This document shows positions 1 to 10,276 of a stretch of DNA of 64,000 nucleotides, one piece after another (position 1 is the first letter of the stretch; each line of letters begins with the position of its first letter). Under the pieces are notes generated by a model. It ran no database searches. It was not told the origin of the DNA and saw only the letters and a program-made list of their open reading frames with translations. The position numbers and the translations under genes are program-made. Source of the DNA: Ostrinia nubilalis (lineage: Eukaryota; Arthropoda; Insecta; Lepidoptera; Crambidae); contig NC_087090.1 in assembly GCF_963855985.1 (NCBI RefSeq), positions 15,374,501-15,438,500 on the forward strand. Reading direction: 5' to 3'.

Positions 1-265
1 ACTTACTCGTAGGTCACTACAACCTTATATTATGTTACTTTGCGACTGACATTGATCAATGGGACCGATTTCACGACATCATAAGTACTAAATGCTGAGT
101 GGGGTCCCGTTGCAGTGAGCATCTTGTTGGTGAATGGGTGGCACTGCTCAGTTTACTCTTGTTTTTATTTTTTCTTCTTCCATTATTATGTGCCACTGTC
201 ATGTCTATGTAATTGCTTGTATTTGTGTGATGTCCATTGTAATAAATGTATCTTTCTTTCTTTCT
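1..265 (+). mobile_element. 3' UTR of a LINE (CR1/jockey-like), 5' truncated
   Basis: T-rich 3' UTR-like stretch with GTGCCACTGTCATGTC and a terminal AATAAA signal followed by a (TTTC)n tail at about 251-265. A simple-repeat tail right after AATAAA is typical of lepidopteran non-LTR 3' ends. A similar (CTTT)n end lies at 56541-56713. No coding part is inside the window. The clade is inferred, not shown. Confidence 0.5.
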
Positions 266-1087
266 AAATCATAATGTATTTATTTTTTAGTCAATTTAGT
301 TAATTCAAGCTTGTGTTACAAGGCAAACTCTTAGGCTAGGCTGCAACATCTTAATATCACTTTGACAAACTTCAGAAATCTATGAAACTCAATACAAAAT
401 ACATCGGTTATAGTTACGGTAAAAGTTAGGTGGTGCAACTCAGCCTTAAACTTATTTATAAGTATCTAATACAATAACACGTACTTATAGTCTTATAAGT
501 CACGGAATGTCCAAACCCTTTGATATTGAATATGAAAAATACAATACTGAAATTCAGTCTTAACAAATAACAACATCACACAACAGTTTGGTTCAAACAA
601 AAATAATATAATTACAATGTTAAATTTTTCGAATCGCAGAACGCGCGATTGGAGTTCCATGACACATGTCAAAATGTTTTTTTTTCGTAGCCATGCGTTT
701 TCTTAACGACCAGTAAGAATTCAAATTGAAGTACAGTCAACAGCATGACAAACTATGTTGCATTTTAGTTGCAATTTGACTCCTATTACTACCATATTAT
801 CATGCTATAGTATTAAGCTTCATAAGCCGTACCTACTCTGTACTTAGTTACAGGTAACTTAAAAAGTATTTGAAGACCGTCATTATGGTGTCGTCATAGT
901 GCATTTCATCTGGCGAGCGGCCAGTTCACCTGTTGCCAGTTCGAGGATCGATGGGGACACTGTAGAAACTGATAGGGGATACTCTACTGCATTCGAGAGT
1001 CTTAAATGGATAGCGGAATGCAACCATCAATTTGCTATCTTTTTTCGACCTTATAACAATACTATAGGGTTCAAAATGCAGTCAAGA
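266..1087. other. No gene seen; one short MITE and one repeat motif
   Basis: Holds the foldback MITE at 331-449. At about 724-795 is a motif (GTACAGTC..TTGTTGCAATTTGACCCCTATTAC type) that recurs at 32349-32400, 36598-36660 and 50353-50413, so it is repeat-derived. The 64-codon frame at 899-1093 has no recognisable domain and runs into the next element. Confidence 0.5.
331..449 (+). mobile_element. MITE family GGCTGAGTTGCACCAC, copy 1
   Basis: Short foldback element. Its ends are diverged inverted repeats (TTAGGCTAGGCTGCAAC against GTGGTGCAACTCAGCC). The middle carries CTTTGACAAAC and ACTCAATACAAAATAC. Four further copies lie in the window at 2186, 6662, 7535 and 30482. No transposase is present, so it is non-autonomous. 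The superfamily is not decided. Confidence 0.6.
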
Positions 1088-1849
1088 CTTTAATGATAGA
1101 TCGCCCGGAGTCCTGCCAGCAGGACTTAAAGTACTTCCGGTAGGACGCAAAATTAAAAGATCACAGTTTCGTAAGTATACATTGTACAAATTTCAAATTT
1201 ACCCGAAAAAATAGAGTGTTTCTCTCTCTTTCACCCAATAGTGTCCAAGATCGAAAAACGCGACTAACCGTTAGTCGGAGCCCGATGGCGCACGAGTATA
1301 CACGGGGGCAGCGCGTTCGCGCTCGCGCGACACATTTTGACGCGCCGGGCGTGGAGTCGGCAACATTTTGGCGATAATATTATAATGAATGTGAAGTATT
1401 CCAGCCTAATCAAACATTTATAATTTATTTCTTGTTTTTGTTTTTAATTTGTAGTGTATTTGTAAGTGATAGGTGTAATTTCTAATACAAAGTGACGTAC
1501 CAAAGTAATTAATTTAAAGTTCCTTATTATAGTTCCTATTAGTTAAGTTGAAAGAAGATAAACAAGTTTATAATATATTAAGAAAAGTAAAATACTGGTT
1601 AAACAAAATGATTCTACGACATGACTTTTTATTTATTAAACACTAACCAAGTGTTTACTACTTCTGGTGAGGATGAGTTCAAATTTGAAGGTCACCGTAC
1701 TGCTGGAAGGACCAGCAAGCAAACTCGTACAAATTGCGTACTGCGGGCAGGACTTGCGATAATCTTCTGGCAGGACGTTTAGAACAAAAGACCAGTCCTT
1801 CCAGAAGAGCTTCCAGCAGGACAAAGCACCGGGCGATCTATCATTAAAG
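1088..1849. mobile_element. 762-bp TIR element with GC-rich core
   Basis: Matching termini CTTTAATGATAGATCGCCCGG (1088) and its inverse (to 1849) give about 21 bp of perfect TIR. Subterminal stretches hold repeated TCCTGCCAGCAGGAC / CCTGCTGGAAGGAC motifs. The core at about 1255-1372 is very rich in CG dinucleotides (GCGCGTTCGCGCTCGCGCG), unlike its surroundings. The 82-codon minus frame at 1636-1884 crosses the right TIR and matches no domain I know. No target-site duplication could be fixed. Non-autonomous DNA transposon, superfamily unknown. Confidence 0.6.
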
Positions 1850-2185
1850 AATAAAGTCTGAGATAGTGTAGATTTAAATGGCACCTGCTAAAGGTACTGA
1901 TTGGAGATACTTTTCAGATGCTTTCGAGAGGTTAGTAGACGAATGAAATCGGTAAATTTTAGGTAGTTGAGAATTTAAAATTACGATGTCCTTTTTGTTT
2001 AGCTGTAGTCTCGTATCGTCTTTGTCACACTTTAGAAGTTTCTAAAGTTGATTTATGGCCATTGGTAGACCAAGGGCTTGCAATTTAAGCAAAAAAGTAA
2101 AAAGATTTTTTATACTAACTAATTAATCAGGAGTGTCAGCTATAATTTCTTGAAATCTTTTTTAATAAATGGTAAAATAAAATAC

Positions 2186-2310
2186 TTAGGCTGGGTTGCA
2201 CCATCTTACTTTAACTTTGACAAACGTCATAAATCTGTCAAACTCCATACAAAAAGCACCGGTTATCGTATAATTTACTGTCAAAGTTAAGTGGTGCAAC
2301 TCAGCCTTAA
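2186..2310 (+). mobile_element. MITE family GGCTGAGTTGCACCAC, copy 2
   Basis: Best-preserved plus-strand copy: TTAGGCTGGGTTGCACCATC at the left, GTGGTGCAACTCAGCCTTAA at the right, with CTCCATACAAAAAGCACCGG in the middle. Confidence 0.65.
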
Positions 2311-2362
2311 AGTAGAAACTAAATGGCGATTTGGATCTGTGCGCACCAGTAATTGAAGTACG

Positions 2363-2530
2363 GGTCGGCTCATATACAGTATGGGTATATGAGCCGACAC
2401 TAGCCCATGTTAACATGGGCATATAAATGGTATGGTGAAGTCAGAAAATTGATATCTTTATTTTAATTTTCATACAAATCGGATTTTATAAAATTTATTT
2501 TGTATGAAAATTAAAAAACGAAGATGTTGA
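2363..2530. mobile_element. Foldback MITE (TACAGGGTGTTAGG family), truncated
   Basis: Matches the inner arm and centre of the full copy at 60415-60678: GGGTATATGAGCCGACACTA, CCATGTTAACATGGGCATAT and TATGGTGAAGTCAGAAAATT are shared. The left outer end is replaced by a short inverted piece (GTCGGCTCATATAC, about 2363-2376). The right arm is lost. Confidence 0.6.
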
Positions 2531-2579
2531 TTGGTGATTAGTATGTTGGCCCTTTTCAGGGCATTTTTTTTAATAAAGA

Positions 2580-2746
2580 TTAGCAATTTGTATTGCACAA
2601 ATTACTAATAGTCCTGTTAGCGCTAAATAAGCTTGTTTTACGAGTGGGCCTCACCACAATAGTCGAGCGGCGGTGGGATTCGAACCCACGTTCCTCTGAT
2701 CTCGAGTCGGCCAGTCCGAGCACTTCGCCGTCGGGCTATCGTGGCT
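2580..2746 (-). mobile_element. tRNA-derived SINE, copy 1
   Basis: On the minus strand the unit starts GCCACGATAGCCCGACGGCG and contains a T-arm/B-box-like GTGGGTTCGAATCCCAC. The T-arm is followed by CGCCGCTCGACTATTGTGG and a body with CCACTCGTAAAACAAGC and GGACTATTAGTAAT. Diverged copies with the same body lie at 57165-57332 and 7294-7425. The acceptor arms do not pair, so this is a SINE head rather than a tRNA gene. The 3' limit is uncertain. Confidence 0.65.
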
Positions 2747-4353
2747 ATAACTTAAACAGTTTTGCTTGTCAATGTTACCCAGTCTCATTTGTTTTCACGA
2801 TGCCAATTTTCCATTCTCTCTACACTCAAATTCACTGAACCTCAATCAACAAATTAGGCAACACCTAAGTAACACCTGGCCAGCTGCCAGCGCCAGGTCA
2901 GCTGACGTGACCTGGTGGGCGGAGGACTGGGCGGACGCACCGACGACCGCCCAATCATGATCGCGTGATCGTGTGCTGCGAAGGGGCGTGATTGGATTAT
3001 TTTTAATTTTTAAGTGGATAAGTAGGTGATAGTTTGAAGTACAGAGGATAGTTTGTGGTGAAGCTTGATGCCGGAAAGGCGTCGTAGTTTTTGAATAACA
3101 CTGACATACTTTTTATGAGCTGTCAAACAGGATTTTGTGTTGTCAAGGTCCTTACTATGACTCTTCCAGTGACTTGGCTCACTTTTAGCTTGGTCCACGT
3201 TCCAACTCACTTTTTAAATATTTTTTCTTCCAGCAACTGGGCCATATTATTTGTTAATTTCAAAGAAAGCAAAACCACACGTTCATTTTAATCGAAAAAA
3301 GAGTTATCCTTTGTTTTAGGTGTTTGTTACCGGTGTCATACCTAACTGCACGTGACCTATACCTTTATAATGTGGATAACTAGCTCTTACATACGGCGTC
3401 ACCTGCGTGAAATTCAGTTAGTCATAATAATGTAAAATTTCTTCAAAATCCGTTCTGTAGTTTTGAAATTACATCCATCCATTCTCACAAACTTTATCTT
3501 CTTCAATATTTATTTTATTTTAGAAACAATCCAAATTATTAAGACTATGAACTCTTCTACGGAATTTGGCACAAACTGGGGCTATTTTTGACTGGTTCTT
3601 AAGGAACAATATTTACCAACTTATTATGGAAATTCCGTTCAAAGTTATTGCGGGAAGCCCCGATCGAGTCGGGAATGAGTTCGTAAACATAAATAAGAAA
3701 GGGGAATGATCCCGAAAAACCAATACTCGAGTTATGCTCCTTGGTGAAATTCTCAAAGATAGGGATTAAGTTTTACAAAGATCAAAATCAAATCAAAAAT
3801 AAAAACTACACTAAACGACTTAATACCAAGCTAACGGAAGAACGGAAATGCTGAAAATAAACCCCACAAAGAAGAAGGGAAGAGCCTGGATGCGGGCAGC
3901 GCAGGACCGTTCATTGTGGAAAATCTGGGGAGACAAAATATACATAGTTAGAATGGTCACCCATCCAATCCTGACCATAGCGTAACTTTGGTGATTGCTG
4001 CCAAAACGTCAATGAAATAAATGAGTATCGAAATTAAGAGAGTAAAGTGACGTCATATCAATGGAAACTTGTCGCTGAACACCTCGTAGTATGAAGGTAC
4101 CTAGCTTAACATATAAGGCTTATTGATTAATCGACATTATAGAAGGAGAATGATACTGTACTATGTACACGTAACATAATCACAAGATCAACGATCAAAT
4201 TATAATCCTGAATTCTCGAAACTGTTACAAATAAGACCACAGTTTATTATTACTATAGATTTTGCTATTATATACATATACCTACATCAAACTTTATTTC
4301 TATTTCTTAATTATTTTTTCATCATAAAATTGTTTCAGTGATTTATGATTTGT
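2747..4353. other. No gene seen; scraps of retrotransposon
   Basis: Overlapping short frames on both strands at 3010-3291 look like chance. About 3440-3500 resembles the 3' region of a non-LTR element (CAAAATCCGTTCTGTAGTTTTG). A (ATCAA)-like run near 3778-3800 may be a reversed LINE tail. One RTE coding scrap at 3878-3931 is listed separately. Confidence 0.4.
3878..3931 (+). pseudogene. RTE-clade reverse transcriptase, C-terminal scrap
   Basis: Reads GRAWMRAAQDRSLWKIWG. This matches the conserved tail (..WMR.AQDR..W..LGEAYVQQWT..) that ends lepidopteran RTE-type ORF2 proteins. Both sides are decayed. The window holds many such pieces; the clearest are at 36959-37164, 13889-14010, 25908-25969 and 38397-38508. 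Confidence 0.5.
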
Positions 4354-4424
4354 TTTTCTTTAACAGGTAAGCCGAGAGATCATCCGTGGATCCGCAACGA
4401 GTTTAAAGTGAAATTGGTATGTAT
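4354..4424 (+). other. Candidate 50-nt exon or recursive splice site
   Basis: A pyrimidine-rich run (TTTGTTTTTCTTTAACAG, with the AG at 4366-4367) directly abuts GTAAGC. If the AG is an acceptor, a 50-nt exon follows and ends at a good donor, TTG|GTATGT. Only one exon frame is open and reads KPRDHPWIRNEFKVKL, which I do not recognise. The same junction also fits the AG|GTAAG consensus of a zero-length recursive splice site in a long intron. A similar junction occurs at 42089. Neither reading is proven. Confidence 0.3.
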
Positions 4425-4583
4425 TTTTATAAATTCCTTGCTTCATATACCTACGTAACTTACTAGTATTGTGACGTCATTGAATTTAAATCGATACTTT
4501 TGAAGTTATCGATTGATTAATTATTCTAGTATATTATAGCAAAGCTGGCCGTTTATAATAATATCTAGCATATGATGACACGT

Positions 4584-4837
4584 GTGGTGACGGCAGAGTA
4601 GAATACATTTGTCACCAACCCCTACTCTTCCCGCGGGTGTCGTAAGAGGCGACTTAGGGACTACACATCAAACAGAGAATGGGCAGCAGCGCTCTCTGAA
4701 AAACATCAATCTTTTAAACTGCGATCTCCAACCCGCCTGCCAAGCGTGGAGATTATGGCAAAACCCTCCACTATAGTGGAGGAGGCTCATAGTCCAGCAG
4801 TGGACTGTAAAGGGCTGTTGATGATGATGATGATGAT
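4584..4837 (+). mobile_element. Non-LTR retrotransposon 3' region with (GAT)n tail
   Basis: Contains CTACTCTTCCCGCGGGTGTC and GTAAGAGGCGACTTAGGGAC, then CCCGCCTGCCAAGCGTGGAG, a GTCCAGCAGTGGACTGTAAA motif and a (GAT)n tail at about 4818-4837. This layout is common at 3' ends of lepidopteran LINEs. A related shorter end is at 12757-12869. Confidence 0.55.
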
Positions 4838-5157
4838 ATGATGACACATCGAAACGATATGGTGACTCTACGATTAACGCTGTATTAGGTTACAATAGAC
4901 CATTTGACTCTTTTAAACTTTTTTAAAAAGTCACTTTATTCTGGTCTTAAAAACTTAATTAATTTTATATCACCTGTAAATTAAAATTTTTGGTTGCATT
5001 GTAACTGAAAAAAAGTAGTTTTATTGAGTTGACAAAATAGTGACGTCACTTGCTTGTATTGCCATACAAAATCTATGGGAGAGTCTCGTTTTGACAGTTT
5101 TAAAAAGTACATCATTATGATTGGTGTTGTCAACACGTCTATTATAGTTTACTTTAA

Positions 5158-6084
5158 CCCTTAAGTAACACCGTGGGGTAATTATTTACCCCAGGCGCAT
5201 AAAAATTGACATATCTTTTTTTCTACCGAAGCTAGTGCAATGTCGTTTTGTGTATTCTCAATGCAGAGTATGCGCTTTAAGCTCGTAGACGCGGGATGTG
5301 AAAAAAATCATCTGTTTGGCTTGTACAGGTAGGTGGGGTGGAAAATTACCCCAGGGTGTTAGTTACGCATGCTTTAATTTATCATCACGTTAGGTGATCT
5401 TATTAATAGGTTTTTACAATATTTAAACAAAATGAGTAAAAATTTATATGACGATTAAGTAGCACGTTGTCTCGAGAATGCAGAGAAATAAATAAAACTT
5501 GATTTACATGATACTTTTCGAACTTTGAAGACATCCCCTCAGAACACAGCGTTCATAAATTCGACACAGAAATAGAGCCCAAAAGTGATAATTATGTAAT
5601 AATTCAGCGTGTCTGATGTGTTTTGAAAAAAATAATTAGGAATAAAATAAATTAAAAAATATATTTTCATAAATTTATAAAAAAAAGTTTTTTTATTTTG
5701 CTTTATTATAAAGCCAGAAATTTTCGTTTTATTTCATTTTGTGTTTAAAATATGTATAAAACACCTATTCAATGTCCGATTAGTGTAAGTTTTTGGTTCC
5801 CACAATAACTTTCCAAGATTTTTCTAGAAGACCATTGTGGAGACTATTAGTTGCCAATGAAAAAAACTTTGTTTTTTGTTATGATTGATTTAAGATGTTT
5901 CTTTACGCTAGGTAGAAGTTCTTTTAAAACAATAGTATAATTTAGTGAGTCCATTAATACACTGTAAATCACAAATTAAATTGATTTTAAATATTTACTT
6001 AAAATTTTTCAATTTCCATTTGGGGTATTTTTTTTACCCCAGGGTGTTCTAAGTGTAACCAAAAATAAGGATGTTACTTAAGGG
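5158..6084. mobile_element. piggyBac-like non-autonomous element (927 bp)
   Basis: Flanked on both sides by TTAA (5154-5157 and 6085-6088). The ends are inverted repeats that start CCCT: CCCTTAAGTAACA, 13 bp perfect. TTAA duplications and CCC-initial termini are the signature of the piggyBac superfamily. Three subterminal hairpins share a pattern: GGGGTAA..TTACCCC (5175-5192), GGGGT..ACCCC then AGGGTGTTAGTTAC (about 5336-5375), and GGGGTA..TACCCC then AGGGTGTTCTAAGTG (about 6022-6058). The AT-rich centre has no transposase frame, so it would need a transposase from elsewhere. Confidence 0.8.
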
Positions 6085-6661
6085 TTAAATTATATTCTGA
6101 AGCAAGCTCACCCAACATAAATTAATAACAATCCTATAAATAAACCTAGTAAAAGCTTTGTGAAGTACTTAATCGTATTTTAGGGTACAAAATTAGTACT
6201 TCACTTGACATTCTGGGTCAAGTTACAGAAGATGGATTTCTTTACGAATTTGGAATATCTATAAATAGACTGTTCCATTTTGTTGGCTGAAAAAGCAAAG
6301 CGCTGTTGTCAGTCTTTTTTTTTTTTCTATTTTTGTTTAAACTGATCGACGTGCTGACTTGTGAAGCGAAGTAAAAAGTGGTATTGTGTTTCTAACGTGT
6401 GTGGCGGAAGAAATGTTTAACTGTGAAAGATGCTTCGTATCACCTATAGATAGAGCTAGTGCCTGACGTCAAACCTCAGCGAGTCTTCAAATGTGCATAA
6501 TATTTGTATGCTCTGTCTGTTTATTTTTTTAAATGACAAAACTTCAGCCTAATAAGATGTCAAAGACTTTTAAGTTTGCCGGCCTTATTCACTAGCTAGG
6601 CGATTGCCAAAATCTATAGATTTTATAGGTGCTGATCATTAGCACACTTAAATTTTTAGTC
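6085..6661. other. No feature recognised
   Basis: AT-rich stretch with homopolymer T at about 6317-6328. No open frame of note, no clear repeat ends. Confidence 0.4.
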
Positions 6662-6773
6662 TTATGCTAAGTGCACCACCTAACTTTAACTGCAACGGGT
6701 GTTTTGGTATGGATATTAAAAGACATCTGACGTTTGTTATTACTTAGAATATGATGGTGCAACCCAAGGTTAA
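6662..6773 (-). mobile_element. MITE family GGCTGAGTTGCACCAC, copy 3
   Basis: Reversed copy: GTGCACCACCTAACTTTAAC at the left and ATGATGGTGCAACCC at the right, with GACGTTTGTTATTACTT between. More diverged than copies 2 and 5. Confidence 0.55.
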
Positions 6774-7099
6774 TATTAATGTTTAACATAACAGAAAAGA
6801 ATAGTGTTTCCCTAAATTTTAATTCTCCTACATGTCATCACTTGTACCACACAGTTCTTCAGGCATTTAATTTATGAATTCATTTTATTGTTAAGCGGTT
6901 TTATCGACGGGGAAGAAAAACTTTGTTTTCTATAGACGCGTATTTAAATAGATTACTTTGTAATTAATTACTTTCCAGACGGTCATGGGCCTTCAAAAAG
7001 ATATATCGACGTCAGCTGTGGTTTTAACGATGTCACACTATGGACAAGGGCAGTAGGTCTACACCATACTCTGTACTCATCGTTCCGTTCGTTCATTCG

Positions 7100-7293
7100 T
7101 TCGTTTCAGCCAAATGACCACCACTGCTGTACAAGGATTTCCACGATGGCCGGTACTGCACTGCTCTTTACACCTCGTTATACAGGGTGTCACCAAAAAG
7201 AGCGTGCATCCTGTATAAATATAGGCGACCATTAACTAAGAGGTTATGTTCAACAGTAGACGTCCTATGGCTGAAATGATGTTGATGATGATA
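7100..7293. pseudogene. Two RTE 3'-end scraps, head to head
   Basis: About 7100-7172 reads on the minus strand as the RTE tail (GTTTCAGCCAAATGACCACC). About 7226-7293 is a plus-strand tail (TATGTTCAACAGTAGACGTC CTATGGCTGA, then GATGTTGATGATGAT). Between them a short TATACAGGGTGTCACC..CATCCTGTATA stretch (7183-7218) may be the eroded end of a CAGGGTG foldback. Confidence 0.45.
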
Positions 7294-7425
7294 ATAGTCT
7301 AAGAGTGGGGGCATCGTACTGCGGATTCCTGATCCAAAGAACGCTAGGTCGATCCTCGCCTACCGCTAGACTAGTGTTGGACCTACTCCTAAAAGCATGA
7401 TTATTTTAGCTAACTTGGTAAAGCT
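7294..7425 (+). mobile_element. tRNA-derived SINE, copy 3 (degraded)
   Basis: Aligns with the SINE at 57165 through TGATCCAAAGAACGCTAGGT, CTAGACTAGTGTTGG and a tail ATTATTTTAGCTAAC. The B-box-like segment is decayed. Confidence 0.4.
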
Positions 7426-7534
7426 TACAGCGAAATAAGAAATATTTTTGTGACAAAATAAGCACTAGCCTTTTAACATAAGTACCGACATTATTCGATA
7501 TAATACTCCTAATATCTACCTATATTATAAGTTA

Positions 7535-7662
7535 TTACGGTTGAGTTGCACCATTTTACTTGAACTTTAACAAAGGTCAAAAATCTGTCAAACTCCATAC
7601 AAAAAGCACTGGTTTTTGTTATAGTCACGATTAAAATAAGGTCGTGCAGTAACTCAGCCTAA
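7535..7662 (+). mobile_element. MITE family GGCTGAGTTGCACCAC, copy 4
   Basis: GGTTGAGTTGCACCATTTTA at the left, CAGTAACTCAGCCTAA at the right, CAAACTCCATACAAAAAGCA in the middle. Confidence 0.6.
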
Positions 7663-10051
7663 GTGTCAAGTTTTGGTCTATTCTGTCTTAAAGATAGTTT
7701 ATTTTATTATCATTATATGTATACCTACAAGCTTAGTAAATTTTCCAGTGGACCTTCCGCATTTTCCTATATTATGCGTGTATATTCCGTTGTTATAGTG
7801 TCGCTGGCATTCGCCTAATTGAAGCAAAGTTTCAGTGGATTTACGACAGAACGCACTCTTTTGTGTTTTCTTCTAGTTTATAGGTTTGAGTCCTTGAGAT
7901 AGCAAGTGATTCAGTTTAAAACATTTGGCGACGCATACGAATTTATTTATAATACAATGTGCACGTGTAACTTTTTTTTGTAGAAAATATTTAATAGTAA
8001 AACGTGTGTGAGTGCGGTGTATGTTTTTAGACGACAATGAATAGAATTGAAGAGCATTTGTAAAATTACAAGGTTATTTTTGTTGACGTATTGCAGACGA
8101 ATAGGTACGCCTGCACTGGAGACCAAATGATCTGATGATGATGATCGTATGAAAAATATAACTGAAACATGGACATTAAAATTTTTATCCTTATACCAAA
8201 AGAACTTTTTTCTTTTAAGAAGTTCCATTACCAATCCACTCTATTGTTTGCCGTTCCAGAATGAAAAACACCCACTCTTATTTCACGCTACGTTCATGCC
8301 CTATGCACCTAAAATGCAATGCCTTTGCCCGATAAAAAAAAAACAAACGTCACTTATGTAAGACAACTAAATACAGATTATCATCCAAATGTTTAGTCGT
8401 ATTGGCTCTGTGCACGATTACAGCGCCAACTAGCGTCCACAACTTTGTGGGCTCTGTCACATTGACATTTAGGTCGTCTATTTGTGAAAAAATATCGAAA
8501 TGAAAAAATAACAAATATTTTCGATTATAAATTGTTGTGATACCACGATTTGGGTGGAAAAAAGGTTTTGAAATCATTTTGGTCATTCAAATCAAATGAG
8601 GTAAGTCCAAAGAGTGTGTTTAATTTTGATTGTGTCAGGGTTTGTTTACTTCATTTATAGTTGTAGTTTTACAGTAAAACGAGAAGAAAAAGCTACTTTA
8701 ACGGTTTCATTATATAACAGTAAATATATTTAAATGTTCCTGTATCGCTAGTAATAAATTAAATATCGTTTTCAGATCGAAATGAGTATTGTTTTGAAGA
8801 CCGGGTTTGTGAGTGTTACAATATCAAATTCCAACCACAAACCGTATTTAAAGGAAAGTTGTTGGTATTGGCTGGACAAGTCCGAGATGTAGAAGAATTA
8901 AGAACAAAACAAGGGCAGAGTTCAATAATTCACGCTCTCATCATAAGGCAAACATCTGTGCACAACAACTACTGTGACTCATTTTTGTACTACCACGTTG
9001 TATAGTCTAGTTATTTCCAAATTGTAAACGGCTGTTAAACCAGCCCTATCGAAATACAGTCCACTCTTTTATTTAAGTTCCCAGTAGGACCCTTTTCATG
9101 CGATTAATGAATGATATTAAAATGTATTAAGTAGAATCGCTTTGCCATTGACAGATACATCTGATGACAGAGCTTACATTATTTCTACTTTTGACCACCA
9201 TGAGCGCTGCGATAGATTATGTTACCCCCACCTAGTACTTCGCACCCAGCGAATAGGCACCTAGAATGGAATGCCTTTGCCTTACAAAAAAACGAAAACG
9301 TCACAGTTGACAACTAAATACAGATTATCAACCAAGTCTGCAGCGTTTATGCGACGACTTATTGCGGCCAGCTGCGCACGACCCACATTGGAGACAATAG
9401 TTCATACTGAACTGAAAAGAGCAAACGTCACCGGTATCCCATAAAACTATTTGACAAGTACACGCGGGGACTGTTATGTGTCTAGGAATTGGCAGGTACA
9501 TGCGATGGGAATGCTTTGTTTAATATCGACGAGCGCACGGCAGTGAGTGGGCCAAGTCTCAGAAAATAAGAGGGCATTTATTTATTTCAACATTTGTAGT
9601 GTAAATTTCTTTCTTTTGAAAATATTCAAAAATATCTATGCTAAGAATTCAGCCATACAAAGCCACGACCTATTTTATGGCATATACAGTATTATATAAA
9701 ACGTCCGCATTTTGTAACAGAGTCGTGGTCAAATGCCAAAATTAATGATGGTTGTCACTCGACTCGACAAAATTCGTTTGTCAACGAACGCGTAGAAGTA
9801 GGCCGACTGACCGAATATTCCAAACGTTAAAACGAACATTACATTGCTTCTCGTATCGTAATTTATTATAATCGATGTATGTATTTGTCTTGGTATTCAT
9901 TTATTTATTGGTAGTCTACAAAGGTATTGTCACAAATCAACTAATTTCCACTTGGTGATTATGGTTAAACTGGTTTACCATTTTTCTTTCTTAGTTTCAG
10001 ATGTCACTGAGCTTTTGGTGTGACAAAAATATATGTGATAATACAAGTAAT
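7663..10051. other. No gene seen; repeat pair and RTE fragments
   Basis: Two diverged copies of one sequence lie at 8301-8391 and 9253-9335; both hold CACCTA-AATG-AATGCCTTTGCC and ACAACTAAATACAGATTATC. Next to them are RTE-like motifs (CTGCACTGGAGACC with GATGATGATGA at 8107-8145, and GCGCACGACCCACATTGGAG at about 9373-9395). Together they suggest duplicated decayed retroelement sequence. The opposed frames at 7947-8234 and 8149-8361 show no domain. Confidence 0.4.
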
Positions 10052-10276
10052 CTATACTAATATTATAAATTCAAAAGTAACTCTGTCTGTCTGTCTTGCT
10101 TTCACACCTAAACCACTGAACCGATTTTGGTGAAATTTGGCATAGAAATAGTTTGAGTCCCGAGAAAGGACATAGGATAGTTTTTATCCCAGTTTTTGAA
10201 GCAGGGACGCGCGCGATAAAGTTTTTCTGTGACAGACAAGTCCTCACGCGGGCGATGCCGCGGGCGGAAAGCTAGT
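10052..10276 (-). mobile_element. Interspersed repeat ACTAGCTT..CCCGCGGC, copy 1
   Basis: Family consensus on its own strand: ACTAGCTTT-CGCCCGCGGCTTCG, then CTGTCACAGAAAAACTTTATCGC, GTCCC-GTTTCAAAAAC-GGGAT, TTTCCCGGGACTCAAACTAT, CCAAATTTCATCAAAATCGG, a (CAGA)n run and a terminal TTTATAATATTAGTA. It never codes for protein here and occurs seven times in 64 kb. It resembles a 3' end or SINE mobilised by an RTE-type LINE; this is inference. This copy is on the minus strand. Confidence 0.7.

Noticed and set aside
2660..2746. tRNA-like sequence with GGGTTCGAATCCC on the minus strand
   Set aside because: Acceptor arms do not pair, and the same head with the same non-tRNA body occurs at 57165 and 7294, so it is a SINE head.
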